DNA of 64,000 nucleotides from contig NZ_BLWF01000001.1 of assembly GCF_013167955.1 (NCBI RefSeq), forward strand, positions 434,001 through 498,000. Reading direction: 5' to 3'. This stretch comes from Thermanaeromonas sp. C210 (lineage in GTDB: Bacteria; Bacillota; DSM-521; Neomoorellales; Neomoorellaceae). A model generated the notes under the pieces. That model was not told where the DNA came from. It ran no database searches and was given only the letters and a program-made list of their open reading frames with translations. Shown here in pieces: positions 24,994-32,423 of this stretch. The translations under genes were made by a program, and so were the position numbers. The stretch's first letter is position 1; each line of letters opens with the position of its first letter.

Positions 24994-26340
24994 TTACCTC
25001 TGGTCTAGGAGAAGATAGCTTTTCTTGGGCGATACATTTTTGTAGGCTGGTCGGATAATTTTCCCGCCGCTCACCAGCTCTTCGATGAGGTGGGCGCACC
25101 AGCCGGAGATCCTGGCCATGGCAAAGATGGGAGTGTAAAGCTCAACGGGAATGTTGAGCATCTTGTAGACGAAGCCGGAATAAAAGTCTACATTAGGCGC
25201 GATGATTTTATTGGCCTGTTTTTCAGCGGCGAAGACCTCCGGAGCCACCCTTTCGATGGTCAGGTACAGGCCGAACTCGTCCTCCATCTGTTTCTCCCTG
25301 GCCAGTTCCGCTGCCTTTTGTTTGAGTAAAACGGCCCTCGGATCGGACAAGGTATAGACGGCATGTCCTAAGCCGTAAATCAATCCTTTCCCATCGAAGG
25401 CCTCTTTGCGAAGGATCTTGCTCAAATAATGCTTAACCTCTTCTTCGTCCTTCCAGTCCTTAACGTTCTCTTTAATATTGTCCATCATTTCCATGACTTT
25501 AATATTGGCACCGCCGTGTTTAGGCCCCTTCAAGGAACCCACCGCGGCACCAATTACGGAATAGATATCGGTGCCGGTGGAGGCAACGACATGGACGGTA
25601 AAGGTGGAGTTATTGCCTCCCCCGTGTTCGGCATGAAGCACCAGTGCGAGGTCCAGTAATTCGGCCTCCAGCCTGGTGTATTGGTTATCAGGCCTGATCA
25701 TATGCAGGAAATTTTCCGCCGTTGCAAGGGCCTTTTGAGGTAAGTGAATGTACAGGCTTTTATTATCGTAATAATGACACTTGGCCTGGTAAGCATAAGC
25801 TATCATGAGGGGAAAACGCGCGATCAATTCGATACTCTGCCGGACTATGTTGCGTATGCTCGTGTTGTCCGGATCGGGATCATAAGAGTACGAGGCCAGG
25901 ACGCTCCGGGCCAATTTGTTCATGATATTGCTGCTGGGAGCCTTCAATATCATATCTTCCACAAACCCGTCCGGGAGGTTCCTGTTTTCGGCCAGCAAGC
26001 AGTTAAACTCCCGGAGTTTTTCCCGCGTCGGCAGCTCCCCGAAGAGCAGCAAATAAGAGACTTCCTCGAACCCGTAGCGGCCTTCCTTTTGGAAGCCTTG
26101 GACAATATCCCATACATCAATGCCCCGGTAGAGGAGGCGGCCCTTATCAGGTATCCTTTCCCCTTCATCCATAATATAGCCGTGGACCTCACCGATCTCC
26201 GTGAGGCCCACCAGCACACCGGTGCCGTCCTTATTCCTCAAGCCGCGCTTTACATTGTACTTCTCATAGAGGTACGGCTCGATGTAATTGTTTTTTTCCG
26301 CCAACACGGAAAGGTAATCTATAACGTCTTGCCTCACCAT
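24994..26340 (-). CDS. Citrate synthase (Si-type)
   Basis: 448 residues from ATG 26340, chosen because GAAGGAAAGGGTG lies before it; the frame remains open for 23 more codons without a ribosome binding site. It condenses acetyl-CoA and oxaloacetate. Key segments are LHAEHGGGNNSTFTVHVVASTGTDIYSVIGAAVGSLKGPKHGGA (first catalytic His), GLGHAVYT (second His) and NVDFYSG (Asp). The N-terminal portion with RLLYRGIDVWDIVQ is typical of the family. This is ordinary Si-type, not the Re-type of some clostridia. It stands as a single gene with its own terminator. In an anaerobe it would serve glutamate synthesis. Confidence 0.93.
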   Translation of the reverse strand: MVRQDVIDYLSVLAEKNNYIEPYLYEKYNVKRGLRNKDGTGVLVGLTEIGEVHGYIMDEGERIPDKGRLLYRGIDVWDIVQGFQKEGRYGFEEVSYLLLFGELPTREKLREFNCLLAENRNLPDGFVEDMILKAPSSNIMNKLARSVLASYSYDPDPDNTSIRNIVRQSIELIARFPLMIAYAYQAKCHYYDNKSLYIHLPQKALATAENFLHMIRPDNQYTRLEAELLDLALVLHAEHGGGNNSTFTVHVVASTGTDIYSVIGAAVGSLKGPKHGGANIKVMEMMDNIKENVKDWKDEEEVKHYLSKILRKEAFDGKGLIYGLGHAVYTLSDPRAVLLKQKAAELAREKQMEDEFGLYLTIERVAPEVFAAEKQANKIIAPNVDFYSGFVYKMLNIPVELYTPIFAMARISGWCAHLIEELVSGGKIIRPAYKNVSPKKSYLLLDQR

Positions 26341-26768
26341 GGATAGCACACCCTTTCCTTCAAAGGTTGAACCTATAGATTTTCGAACCGGGGACGAGGC
26401 CATTGGCAAAGGAAATGCTTTTGGCGACCAGGAGGAAATGGCCGGGGTTAAGGTAAAGAGCAGTACGGGAGGGCACCCTCACCCGGCGTCGTGCTCTCCC
26501 TGGTGTCGGATTGAGGTCCCTGTCCCAGGAGAGATTATAATTATATTCGTCAATAAACCCCCTTTTCCCTCTTGGGCTCGTATGAGGTTAATGAAATTTT
26601 AACAGGCGGGGGAGGAAGGATGTTGCTGCCAGGCTATAAGGCGGGAAATATTTGAGGTAAACAGGATACTTTAAGGGGGCAGAGGTTCAATCCCAATCCC
26701 CTTGGGGCAGTGGTGGTGCGAATTACGAGTCCTTCGCCGTAGGTGAGTATGTTCTACCGCCGGCCGAT
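26341..26768. other. Long intergenic region without a supported gene
   Basis: About 430 bases upstream of the citrate synthase gene. A T-arm-like string, GGTTCAATCC at about 26684-26693, is not part of a complete tRNA cloverleaf. A promoter for the minus-strand gene must lie here but I cannot place it. Confidence 0.4.
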
Positions 26769-26805
26769 AAAAAAGCAGGAGAGATGTTGATGTTCCATCT
26801 CTCCT
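26769..26805 (-). terminator. Intrinsic terminator after the spore protein gene
   Basis: On the minus strand AGGAGAGATG pairs perfectly with CATCTCTCCT and is followed, after GC, by TTTTTT. Confidence 0.88.
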
Positions 26806-27056
26806 TACGGATTATCCTGCTCGTCCTGCAGATTTAACCGGGTTTTGCGCTTTCCTTCTTCGGCCAGGGCCTTTTCTCCGGCCTTTACTAGTTTGCGCAC
26901 CATGTTGCCGCCGATTTTGCCCGCTTCCCGGACCGTCAGCTCCTCGCCGGCATTGGCTAGGTCGTCATCCAGCCCCAATTCCTTGGCGGTTTCCCATTTT
27001 AGCTTATCCAGGTGTCCCTCCGTTCGCAGCCTATCGTTATCTTTCTTGTGGCTCAC
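26805..27056 (-). CDS. Alpha/beta-type small acid-soluble spore protein
   Basis: An 83-residue protein with the SASP signature: LKWETAKELGLDDDL (includes the GPR protease-like site region) and GGNMVRKLVKAGEKAL, the DNA-binding helix. GTG 27056 follows GAGGTGA. SASPs coat spore DNA and protect it during dormancy. The gene would be expressed by the forespore sigma factor, although I cannot identify the promoter. It is direct evidence that the organism forms spores. Confidence 0.9.
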   Translation of the reverse strand: MSHKKDNDRLRTEGHLDKLKWETAKELGLDDDLANAGEELTVREAGKIGGNMVRKLVKAGEKALAEEGKRKTRLNLQDEQDNP

Positions 27057-27170
27057 GGTAATTCACCTCTTTTTCTAGCCTACCCGGTTTTATCTCTTTG
27101 TATGTACAAACCTTCACCCCTTGGGGAACGAGGGAGGATTTTTCTATTTTATGCCGAAAAAATAGTTTGA

Positions 27171-27309
27171 GTACGGGTTAAGGGAAGCCGGTGGGATTCC
27201 GGCGCGGTGCCGCCACTGTGAAGGGGAGCCCTTGCTTAAGGGCCACTGGGATTTTGTCCCGGGAAGGTAGCAAGGAGCCATGAACCTGAGCCAGGAGACC
27301 TGCCCGTAC
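27171..27309 (+). ncRNA. Cobalamin (AdoCbl) riboswitch aptamer
   Basis: The conserved core is present: GGGAAGCCGGTG, GCCGCCACTGTGA, GGCCACTGGG and the B12 box GAGCCAGGAGACCTGCC at about 27288-27304. The closing stem P1 is GTACGGG (27171-27177) with CCCGTAC (27303-27309). A strong terminator follows at 27379, so the expression platform works by transcription termination when cobalamin is bound. It controls nrdD-nrdG, a cobalamin-independent ribonucleotide reductase. Confidence 0.95.
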
Positions 27310-27378
27310 CCATTCGTGCCTTTAACCCACGAGCATGGGCAGGGGGGCTGCTGGAAGGTAAAGAAGGGCAGGAGTTTC

Positions 27379-27419
27379 CCCAACTACGCGGGAAGAAGGC
27401 GCCTGTAGTTGGGTTTTTT
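27379..27419 (+). terminator. Riboswitch expression-platform terminator
   Basis: CCCAACTAC pairs with GTAGTTGGG, enclosing an inner loop, and is followed by TTTTTT. It is the OFF-state terminator of the cobalamin riboswitch. Confidence 0.88.
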
Positions 27420-27536
27420 AGTTTGGTAGGGGACAGGAAGCGGCATCCCTTCAGTAAGAAAGTAAGGAATAAAGCGAGGGGAGTCCGGCCTTGGAGGACC
27501 GGCCGGCACCAGGGCGCAAAGAGGAGGGGCCAGGTT

Positions 27537-29621
27537 ATGTTGCCTAAGAAGATCATAAAACGCGACGGTAGGGTGGTGGATTTCGACCAGGAGCGGATTA
27601 TTAACGCCATCTTCAAAGCCGCCCAAGCCGTGGGCGGCCAGGACCGCCGTCTGGCCTGTGAGCTGGCCAACCAGGTGACGGCTTTGGTTGCTCAGAAATT
27701 TGAGGACCGGCTGCCGACGGTAGAGGATGTGCAGGACCTGGTGGAAAAGGTTCTAATAGAAAACGGGCATGCCCGCACGGCCAAAGCGTACATCCTCTAT
27801 CGGCAGCAGCATGCGGAGTGGAGGAATTTTCGCAACCTGTTAGTCAATGTGGAGAAAATGGTCCAGGATTACCTGGAAGGACAAGACTGGCGCATTAACG
27901 AAAACAGCAACATGAATTACTCCCTGCAGGGCCTTAACAACCACATTATCGGGGCAGTTACCTCCAAATATTGGCTGGAAAAGATATATCCCCCGGAAAT
28001 ACGGCGGGCCCACGAGGAGGGAGCCATACATATCCATGACCTGAGCCTCCTGGCTCCCTATTGCTGCGGCTGGGACCTGGCGGACCTTTTGGAGGTGGGC
28101 TTTGCCGGGGTGGGGCAGAAGGTGGAAAGTGCGCCGCCTAAGCATTTTCGCACGGCCCTGGGGCAGATTGCTAATTTCTTTTATACTTTACAGGGTGAAG
28201 CGGCAGGTGCCCAGGCCTTTTCCAACTTTGATACCTACCTGGCGCCCTTTATCCGCTATGATGGCCTGGATTACGCGGAAGTGAAGCAGGCCCTGCAGGA
28301 ATTCATCTTCAACCTGAATGTGCCTACCAGGGTGGGCTTCCAGACCCCCTTTGTCAACCTCACTATGGATGTGGTGCCCCCCAAGATACTGGCCGAAGAG
28401 CCGGTGATCATCGGAGGTAAGCGGCAGGACGCCTGTTATGGCGAATTCCAGGAGGAGATGGACTGGCTTAATCAGGCGTTTTGCGAGGTTATGATGGAGG
28501 GGGATGCCAAGGGCCGTATCTTTACTTTCCCCATCCCAACCTATAATATTACCCCGGATTTTGCCTGGGAGAGCCCCGTAGTCGATAAAATCTTGGCCAT
28601 GACGGCCAAATACGGTATTCCTTATTTTGCCAACTTCGTCAACTCGGATTTAAAGCCGGAAGACGTGCGCAGTATGTGCTGCCGCCTGAGGCTGGACAAC
28701 CGCGAGCTTAAAAAAAGGGGAGGGGGGCTTTTCGGGGCTAATCCCCTCACCGGTTCCATCGGCGTGGTTACCATTAACCTGCCGCGCCTGGGTTACTTGA
28801 GCTGTTCCAAAGAGGAGTTCTTATGCAGGCTTAAGGGCTGCATGGACCTGGCCAAGGAGAGCCTTATCTTGAAGCGCAATGTTCTGGAGAAGCTCACCGA
28901 ACAAGGCCTTTATCCCTATTCGCGGTTTTACCTGCGGCGGGTGAAGGAGCGTTTCGGCAGGTACTGGGAGAACCACTTCAACACCATAGGCATCGTAGGC
29001 ATGCATGAAGCCCTCCTCAACTTTTCGGGCCGGGGCATAGAGGATCCGGAGGGAAGGGAACTGGCCCTGGAAATCCTGGACTTCATGCGCCAGACTCTGT
29101 CCGTATATCAGGAGGAAACGGGCCAGCTTTTCAACCTGGAGGCTACCCCGGCCGAGGGCACTTCCTACCGCCTGGCCAGGCTGGACAAGTCCTTGTATCC
29201 CGCTATCATTACTTCGGGAGACGAGGACCCCTATTACACCAATTCAACCCATTTGCCGGTAGATTTCACCGGCGATGTTTTTGAAGCGCTGGAACACCAG
29301 GATGAACTACAGATCAAATATACAGGGGGCACGGTGTTCCATGCTTACCTGGGGGAAAGGATAACGGATCTAAGCGCCTGTGGTCGTTTCCTGCAGACGG
29401 TTATGAGCCGGTTCCGCCTGCCCTATCTTACCCTCACGCCGACGTTCAGCATCTGTACCGAGCACGGCTACCTGGCCGGGGAACAATGGAAGTGCCCCAC
29501 GTGCGGCCGGGAAACGGAGGTGTGGAGCAGGATTGTGGGTTACTACCGGCCGGTAAAGAATTGGAATAAGGGCAAGAAGGCTGAGTTCCGCAGGCGTCGG
29601 GTTTTCAGCCTGGCGGGCTAA
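27537..29621 (+). CDS. nrdD: Anaerobic (class III) ribonucleoside-triphosphate reductase
   Basis: 694 residues from ATG 27537, behind GAGGAGGGG; a longer frame from 27423 would run through the riboswitch leader. It reduces ribonucleoside triphosphates under anaerobic conditions using a glycyl radical. The N-terminal ATP-cone domain is residues about 1-90 (KIIKRDGRVVDFDQERIINAIFKA). The zinc-binding CPTCGRE lies near the C-terminus, and the glycyl radical site is in RIVGYYRP with Gly at about residue 668. NrdG follows 16 bases downstream. Expression is under a cobalamin riboswitch, so it is shut off when B12 is plentiful. Confidence 0.95.
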   Translation: MLPKKIIKRDGRVVDFDQERIINAIFKAAQAVGGQDRRLACELANQVTALVAQKFEDRLPTVEDVQDLVEKVLIENGHARTAKAYILYRQQHAEWRNFRNLLVNVEKMVQDYLEGQDWRINENSNMNYSLQGLNNHIIGAVTSKYWLEKIYPPEIRRAHEEGAIHIHDLSLLAPYCCGWDLADLLEVGFAGVGQKVESAPPKHFRTALGQIANFFYTLQGEAAGAQAFSNFDTYLAPFIRYDGLDYAEVKQALQEFIFNLNVPTRVGFQTPFVNLTMDVVPPKILAEEPVIIGGKRQDACYGEFQEEMDWLNQAFCEVMMEGDAKGRIFTFPIPTYNITPDFAWESPVVDKILAMTAKYGIPYFANFVNSDLKPEDVRSMCCRLRLDNRELKKRGGGLFGANPLTGSIGVVTINLPRLGYLSCSKEEFLCRLKGCMDLAKESLILKRNVLEKLTEQGLYPYSRFYLRRVKERFGRYWENHFNTIGIVGMHEALLNFSGRGIEDPEGRELALEILDFMRQTLSVYQEETGQLFNLEATPAEGTSYRLARLDKSLYPAIITSGDEDPYYTNSTHLPVDFTGDVFEALEHQDELQIKYTGGTVFHAYLGERITDLSACGRFLQTVMSRFRLPYLTLTPTFSICTEHGYLAGEQWKCPTCGRETEVWSRIVGYYRPVKNWNKGKKAEFRRRRVFSLAG

Positions 29622-29637
29622 GACGCGGTGAGGACCT

Positions 29638-30333
29638 GTGGCCATTAGAGGTATCCACAAGACTAGCCTGGTGGATTTTCCCGGCGAGGTTTGTACCACC
29701 GTTTTCTTCGGGGGATGTAATTTCCGCTGCCCCTGGTGCCATAATGCCGACCTGGTACTGCGCCCCTCGGCTTTGCCTGAGATTCCCCCAGAAGAGGTTT
29801 TGGCTTTCTTGGACCGGCGGAAGTCTTTCATCCGAGCCGTCTGTCTCACAGGGGGAGAGCCGACCTTGGCCCGAGGCCTGGAAGATTTTATTTGTCAATT
29901 GAAAGGGAGGGGCTTCAAAGTCAAAATAGATACTAACGGCACGCGGCCCGAGGTTATAGCCGGGCTTTTAGAAAAAGGTCTTCTGGATTATGTGGCTATG
30001 GATGTCAAAGGACCGCTGGAAAAGTATAACCTCCTTACGGGTGTGAAAGCGGATCTCGGAGCTGTAAAGGAAAGCGTCAACCTGCTTAAAAACAGCCGCA
30101 CGGCTTACGAATTCAGGACTACAATGGTTCCGGGCCTATTGTCGGAAGAAGAACTCCTGGCCCTCGGGCCTTTGCTGGCTGGGGCCCGCCGGTATGTTTT
30201 GCAGGCCTTTAGGCCCGCGGATTCTGTTATTAACGGATACTACCGGGATATCCCTCCCTGTTCGGAAGCGACCTTGAAGAATACGGCCTTAAAATTGGCG
30301 CCCTTCTTCGGTAGAGTAGAAATAAGAGCCTAA
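29638..30333 (+). CDS. nrdG: Anaerobic ribonucleotide reductase-activating radical-SAM protein
   Basis: A 231-residue radical-SAM enzyme that puts the glycyl radical on NrdD. The [4Fe-4S]/SAM motif is CNFRCPWC at about residues 30-37, preceded by the expected TSLVDFPGEVCTTVFF. The GGEPT motif follows at about residue 70, and the DTNGTRPE region is at about 100. GTG 29638 follows GCGGTGAGGACC. It is the second gene of the riboswitch-controlled operon. Confidence 0.92.
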   Translation: MAIRGIHKTSLVDFPGEVCTTVFFGGCNFRCPWCHNADLVLRPSALPEIPPEEVLAFLDRRKSFIRAVCLTGGEPTLARGLEDFICQLKGRGFKVKIDTNGTRPEVIAGLLEKGLLDYVAMDVKGPLEKYNLLTGVKADLGAVKESVNLLKNSRTAYEFRTTMVPGLLSEEELLALGPLLAGARRYVLQAFRPADSVINGYYRDIPPCSEATLKNTALKLAPFFGRVEIRA

Positions 30334-30334
30334 C

Positions 30335-30369
30335 AGGGGCCCGCGGGTTTTCCCGCCGGACGGGCCCCT
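30335..30369 (+). terminator. GC-rich hairpin between convergent genes
   Basis: AGGGGCCCG (30335-30343) pairs perfectly with CGGGCCCCT (30361-30369), with an inner CGGG/CCCG. There is no T-run, so it may be a weak terminator or a barrier between nrdG and the pucR-like gene. Confidence 0.5.
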
Positions 30370-30544
30370 CCAGGTCGCGTTCCTGACCATTCCGGCGAAG
30401 GCCTGGAAAACGAAGCGCGACATTAATACGAAGTGTTCGAATACTGCCAGCGTAAGTCCATGTCTCCTCTTGCCAGCAGCATGCACGATGCATTTCCCTA
30501 CCAGGTATTGTACCTATCTTCATCCGTACCTAACTAAGCCAACC

Positions 30545-31738
30545 TTAGGCCTTGCTCCAACGTTTAACAAAGGCCCTAGCCTTTAAAGCTACCAGTAAAT
30601 TTGACAGGCTCTCTAAAGAGTGGATGTCCAAACCTAAAATTTCCCCGATCTTTTGCAGCCGATAACGCAGAGTGTTCGGATGCAAGTAGAAGTGCTGGGC
30701 CAGGGCTTGGAAGTCACCATTAAACTGGAAGAAGCTTTCTAGCACCTCTACATAATTAGTGCCATGGGTTTTATCATACTCCTCCAGCTTGCCAATAGTT
30801 TGCTGGCAATATTCCTCCAGCAGGGGCGAGGGGAGGTGATAAAGGAGCTTTTCTACACCGAGGTCGGCAAAAAAGACCAGCCCCTGCTCCCGGCGCAAGT
30901 GCTTTCCTATTTCCAGGGCAATTTTGGCTTCCTGAAAGCTCAAATAAAGCTCACTGGCGGAAGGATAAAACAATCCCACTCCTCCTAGGAGGGAACCGGG
31001 AGGAAAATATCTGGCCACCGCACGAACGAGGTAGTCAAATAATTCCGTTAGCTTCTGCCGGGCTACTTTTTCTTCTTCAGGCGTCGGCAATATTATGACC
31101 AGTTGCTGGCCACGCGGAAGGAGCATAGCGTGGGGATATTTTTCTAAAACAGCAGTGGAAGCCAGACCCTGAAATTGCTCTACCGTAGCAGAATCGCTCG
31201 AAGCTTCATCCCTAAAGAGCCGAAGCTCTATCACCATTAACATATGGGGACGATTTAAATCCCAACCCCAGAGTTGTCCTCGGGCTACCATAGCTTCCTT
31301 GGATTCAAAATTATTGTACAGAAGATCGTAAAGAAAATCCGTACGATAACGCCTTTCGGTAGCCACTACAGCCTGTTCTTTAGCCAGAGCGAGGAGTATA
31401 ATTTGGGCTGCTTGAGTTATATGGGGAATTATCTCAGAGGGCAGTCCTTGCTCCTTTACAATTAGCAGGTAGCCGTACACGGTCCCCCCAGTGTTTAAGG
31501 CCTGGGCAAAATAGGACCACTGTTCAAAAGTGCCTTGTGTTTGCGGGGTTCGCAGACTAAAGGGCAAGTATCTTCCTGGAGGGAAAGCCAGGGGATCGCT
31601 GGTGGCCAAAATTTTTCCCCAAGGATTAGTAACAATAATGCCGGCATTAAATATCCCGGCCAGGCGCTGGACCAGATGAGCTAAACTGCCGCCCTTAACA
31701 ATCAGGTCTATAACCTCCATTAAATTTTCCATGACCAT
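30545..31738 (-). CDS. PucR/CdaR-family transcriptional regulator
   Basis: A 397-residue regulator. The C-terminal PucR helix-turn-helix (about residues 335-390) reads FFQFNGDFQALAQHFYLHPNTLRYRLQKIGEILGLD. The centre has a GGDEF-like fold of the CdaR type, and the N-terminal 130 residues resemble a ligand-sensing domain (IIVTNPWGKILATSD, a PAS/GAF-like pattern). Proteins of this group activate genes for purine, sugar-acid or amino-acid use. It is directly downstream of the molybdopterin/ferredoxin pair in the same direction, with its own promoter at 31834-31863. Confidence 0.85.
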   Translation of the reverse strand: MVMENLMEVIDLIVKGGSLAHLVQRLAGIFNAGIIVTNPWGKILATSDPLAFPPGRYLPFSLRTPQTQGTFEQWSYFAQALNTGGTVYGYLLIVKEQGLPSEIIPHITQAAQIILLALAKEQAVVATERRYRTDFLYDLLYNNFESKEAMVARGQLWGWDLNRPHMLMVIELRLFRDEASSDSATVEQFQGLASTAVLEKYPHAMLLPRGQQLVIILPTPEEEKVARQKLTELFDYLVRAVARYFPPGSLLGGVGLFYPSASELYLSFQEAKIALEIGKHLRREQGLVFFADLGVEKLLYHLPSPLLEEYCQQTIGKLEEYDKTHGTNYVEVLESFFQFNGDFQALAQHFYLHPNTLRYRLQKIGEILGLDIHSLESLSNLLVALKARAFVKRWSKA

Positions 31739-31833
31739 GCTTATCCCTCAATCATACTTGCTTGGTATTTATGGTGAAAGTTCTCCGGCTCAAGGGTACT
31801 GTGCTAGGGTTTACGGATTCCTGTTTTGTAATG

Positions 31834-31873
31834 TCTATAAAATAGGCGCTTTCTTTTTGTAAAAATTACAAAA
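31834..31873 (-). promoter_or_regulatory. Promoter with overlapping palindrome upstream of the PucR-type gene
   Basis: On the minus strand TTTACA (31863-31858) and TATAGA (31839-31834) are spaced by 18 bases. The -35 box is inside a perfect inverted repeat, TTTTGTAA-3-TTACAAAA, at 31855-31873, which also covers the ferredoxin stop codon. A further half-site TTTTGTAA occurs at 31824-31831, beyond the -10 box. This looks like an autoregulatory operator (inference). Confidence 0.55.
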
Positions 31874-32423
31874 CCCTACGCCAGAACGCACGGGTGCTCC
31901 TTTCCCAGCTCAAATGCAGGGAAGGCCTGGTCAGAGCAGGATCGGGCAGGGAAGGCAACCGGCGGGAGTAACTAGTCCCTCCAGGGCTTTCTTCCCAAAC
32001 TATTACATTTAGCGCTTCGGTATGGCAGGCCTCCACGCAAGCCGGCAGGAGCCCTTGTTCCAGACGGGAGCGGCAGAAATCGCATTTTTCGGCCTTACGC
32101 GTCTCTACGTTGTATTGGGGAGCCTGATAGGGACAGGCCTGCACGCATGCCCGGCAGCCCTGGCAGCGGCGAGGCAGGTGCAGAACTATCCCGTCCCGAC
32201 GTTTCCAGTAGGCTTTTTCCGGGCAGACCCTAATGCATTCAGGATTGCTGCAGTGATTGCAGGCCAGGGACAAAAAGTAAAGCTCGCCTCCCGGTCCTCT
32301 TTCCTCCCTTACCCGGCGCAAGTTTATTCTGCTACTGGTGCCTTTTTCTTTCTTGCAAGCCAGCTGGCAGGTGCGACAGCCGACACAGTGATCCAAGCGT
32401 AACCAGAAACCCCACTGCTTCAC
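31866..32423 (-). CDS. 4Fe-4S ferredoxin-type electron transfer subunit
   Basis: 185 residues from GTG 32423, which overlaps the TGA of the catalytic gene (GTGA); a GGAGG lies about 11 bases upstream. It is related to DmsB/PhsB subunits. Four Cys groups are visible: CVGCRTCQLAC, CNHCSNPECIRVC, CQGCRACVQAC, and CDFCRSRLEQG...CVEAC. It should carry electrons to or from the molybdopterin subunit encoded just upstream. No membrane anchor follows it, unlike the paralogous complex at 36827-40416, so it may work with a soluble partner. Confidence 0.88.
   Translation of the reverse strand: MKQWGFWLRLDHCVGCRTCQLACKKEKGTSSRINLRRVREERGPGGELYFLSLACNHCSNPECIRVCPEKAYWKRRDGIVLHLPRRCQGCRACVQACPYQAPQYNVETRKAEKCDFCRSRLEQGLLPACVEACHTEALNVIVWEESPGGTSYSRRLPSLPDPALTRPSLHLSWERSTRAFWRRVL

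Noticed and set aside
26680-26720. tRNA-like T arm (GGTTCAATCC)
   Set aside because: No acceptor stem, anticodon arm or CCA context could be built around it.
27423-27536. Longer NrdD N-terminus starting at 27423
   Set aside because: It would begin within the riboswitch leader, just after the terminator. The ATP-cone homology starts at 27537 behind a good ribosome binding site.
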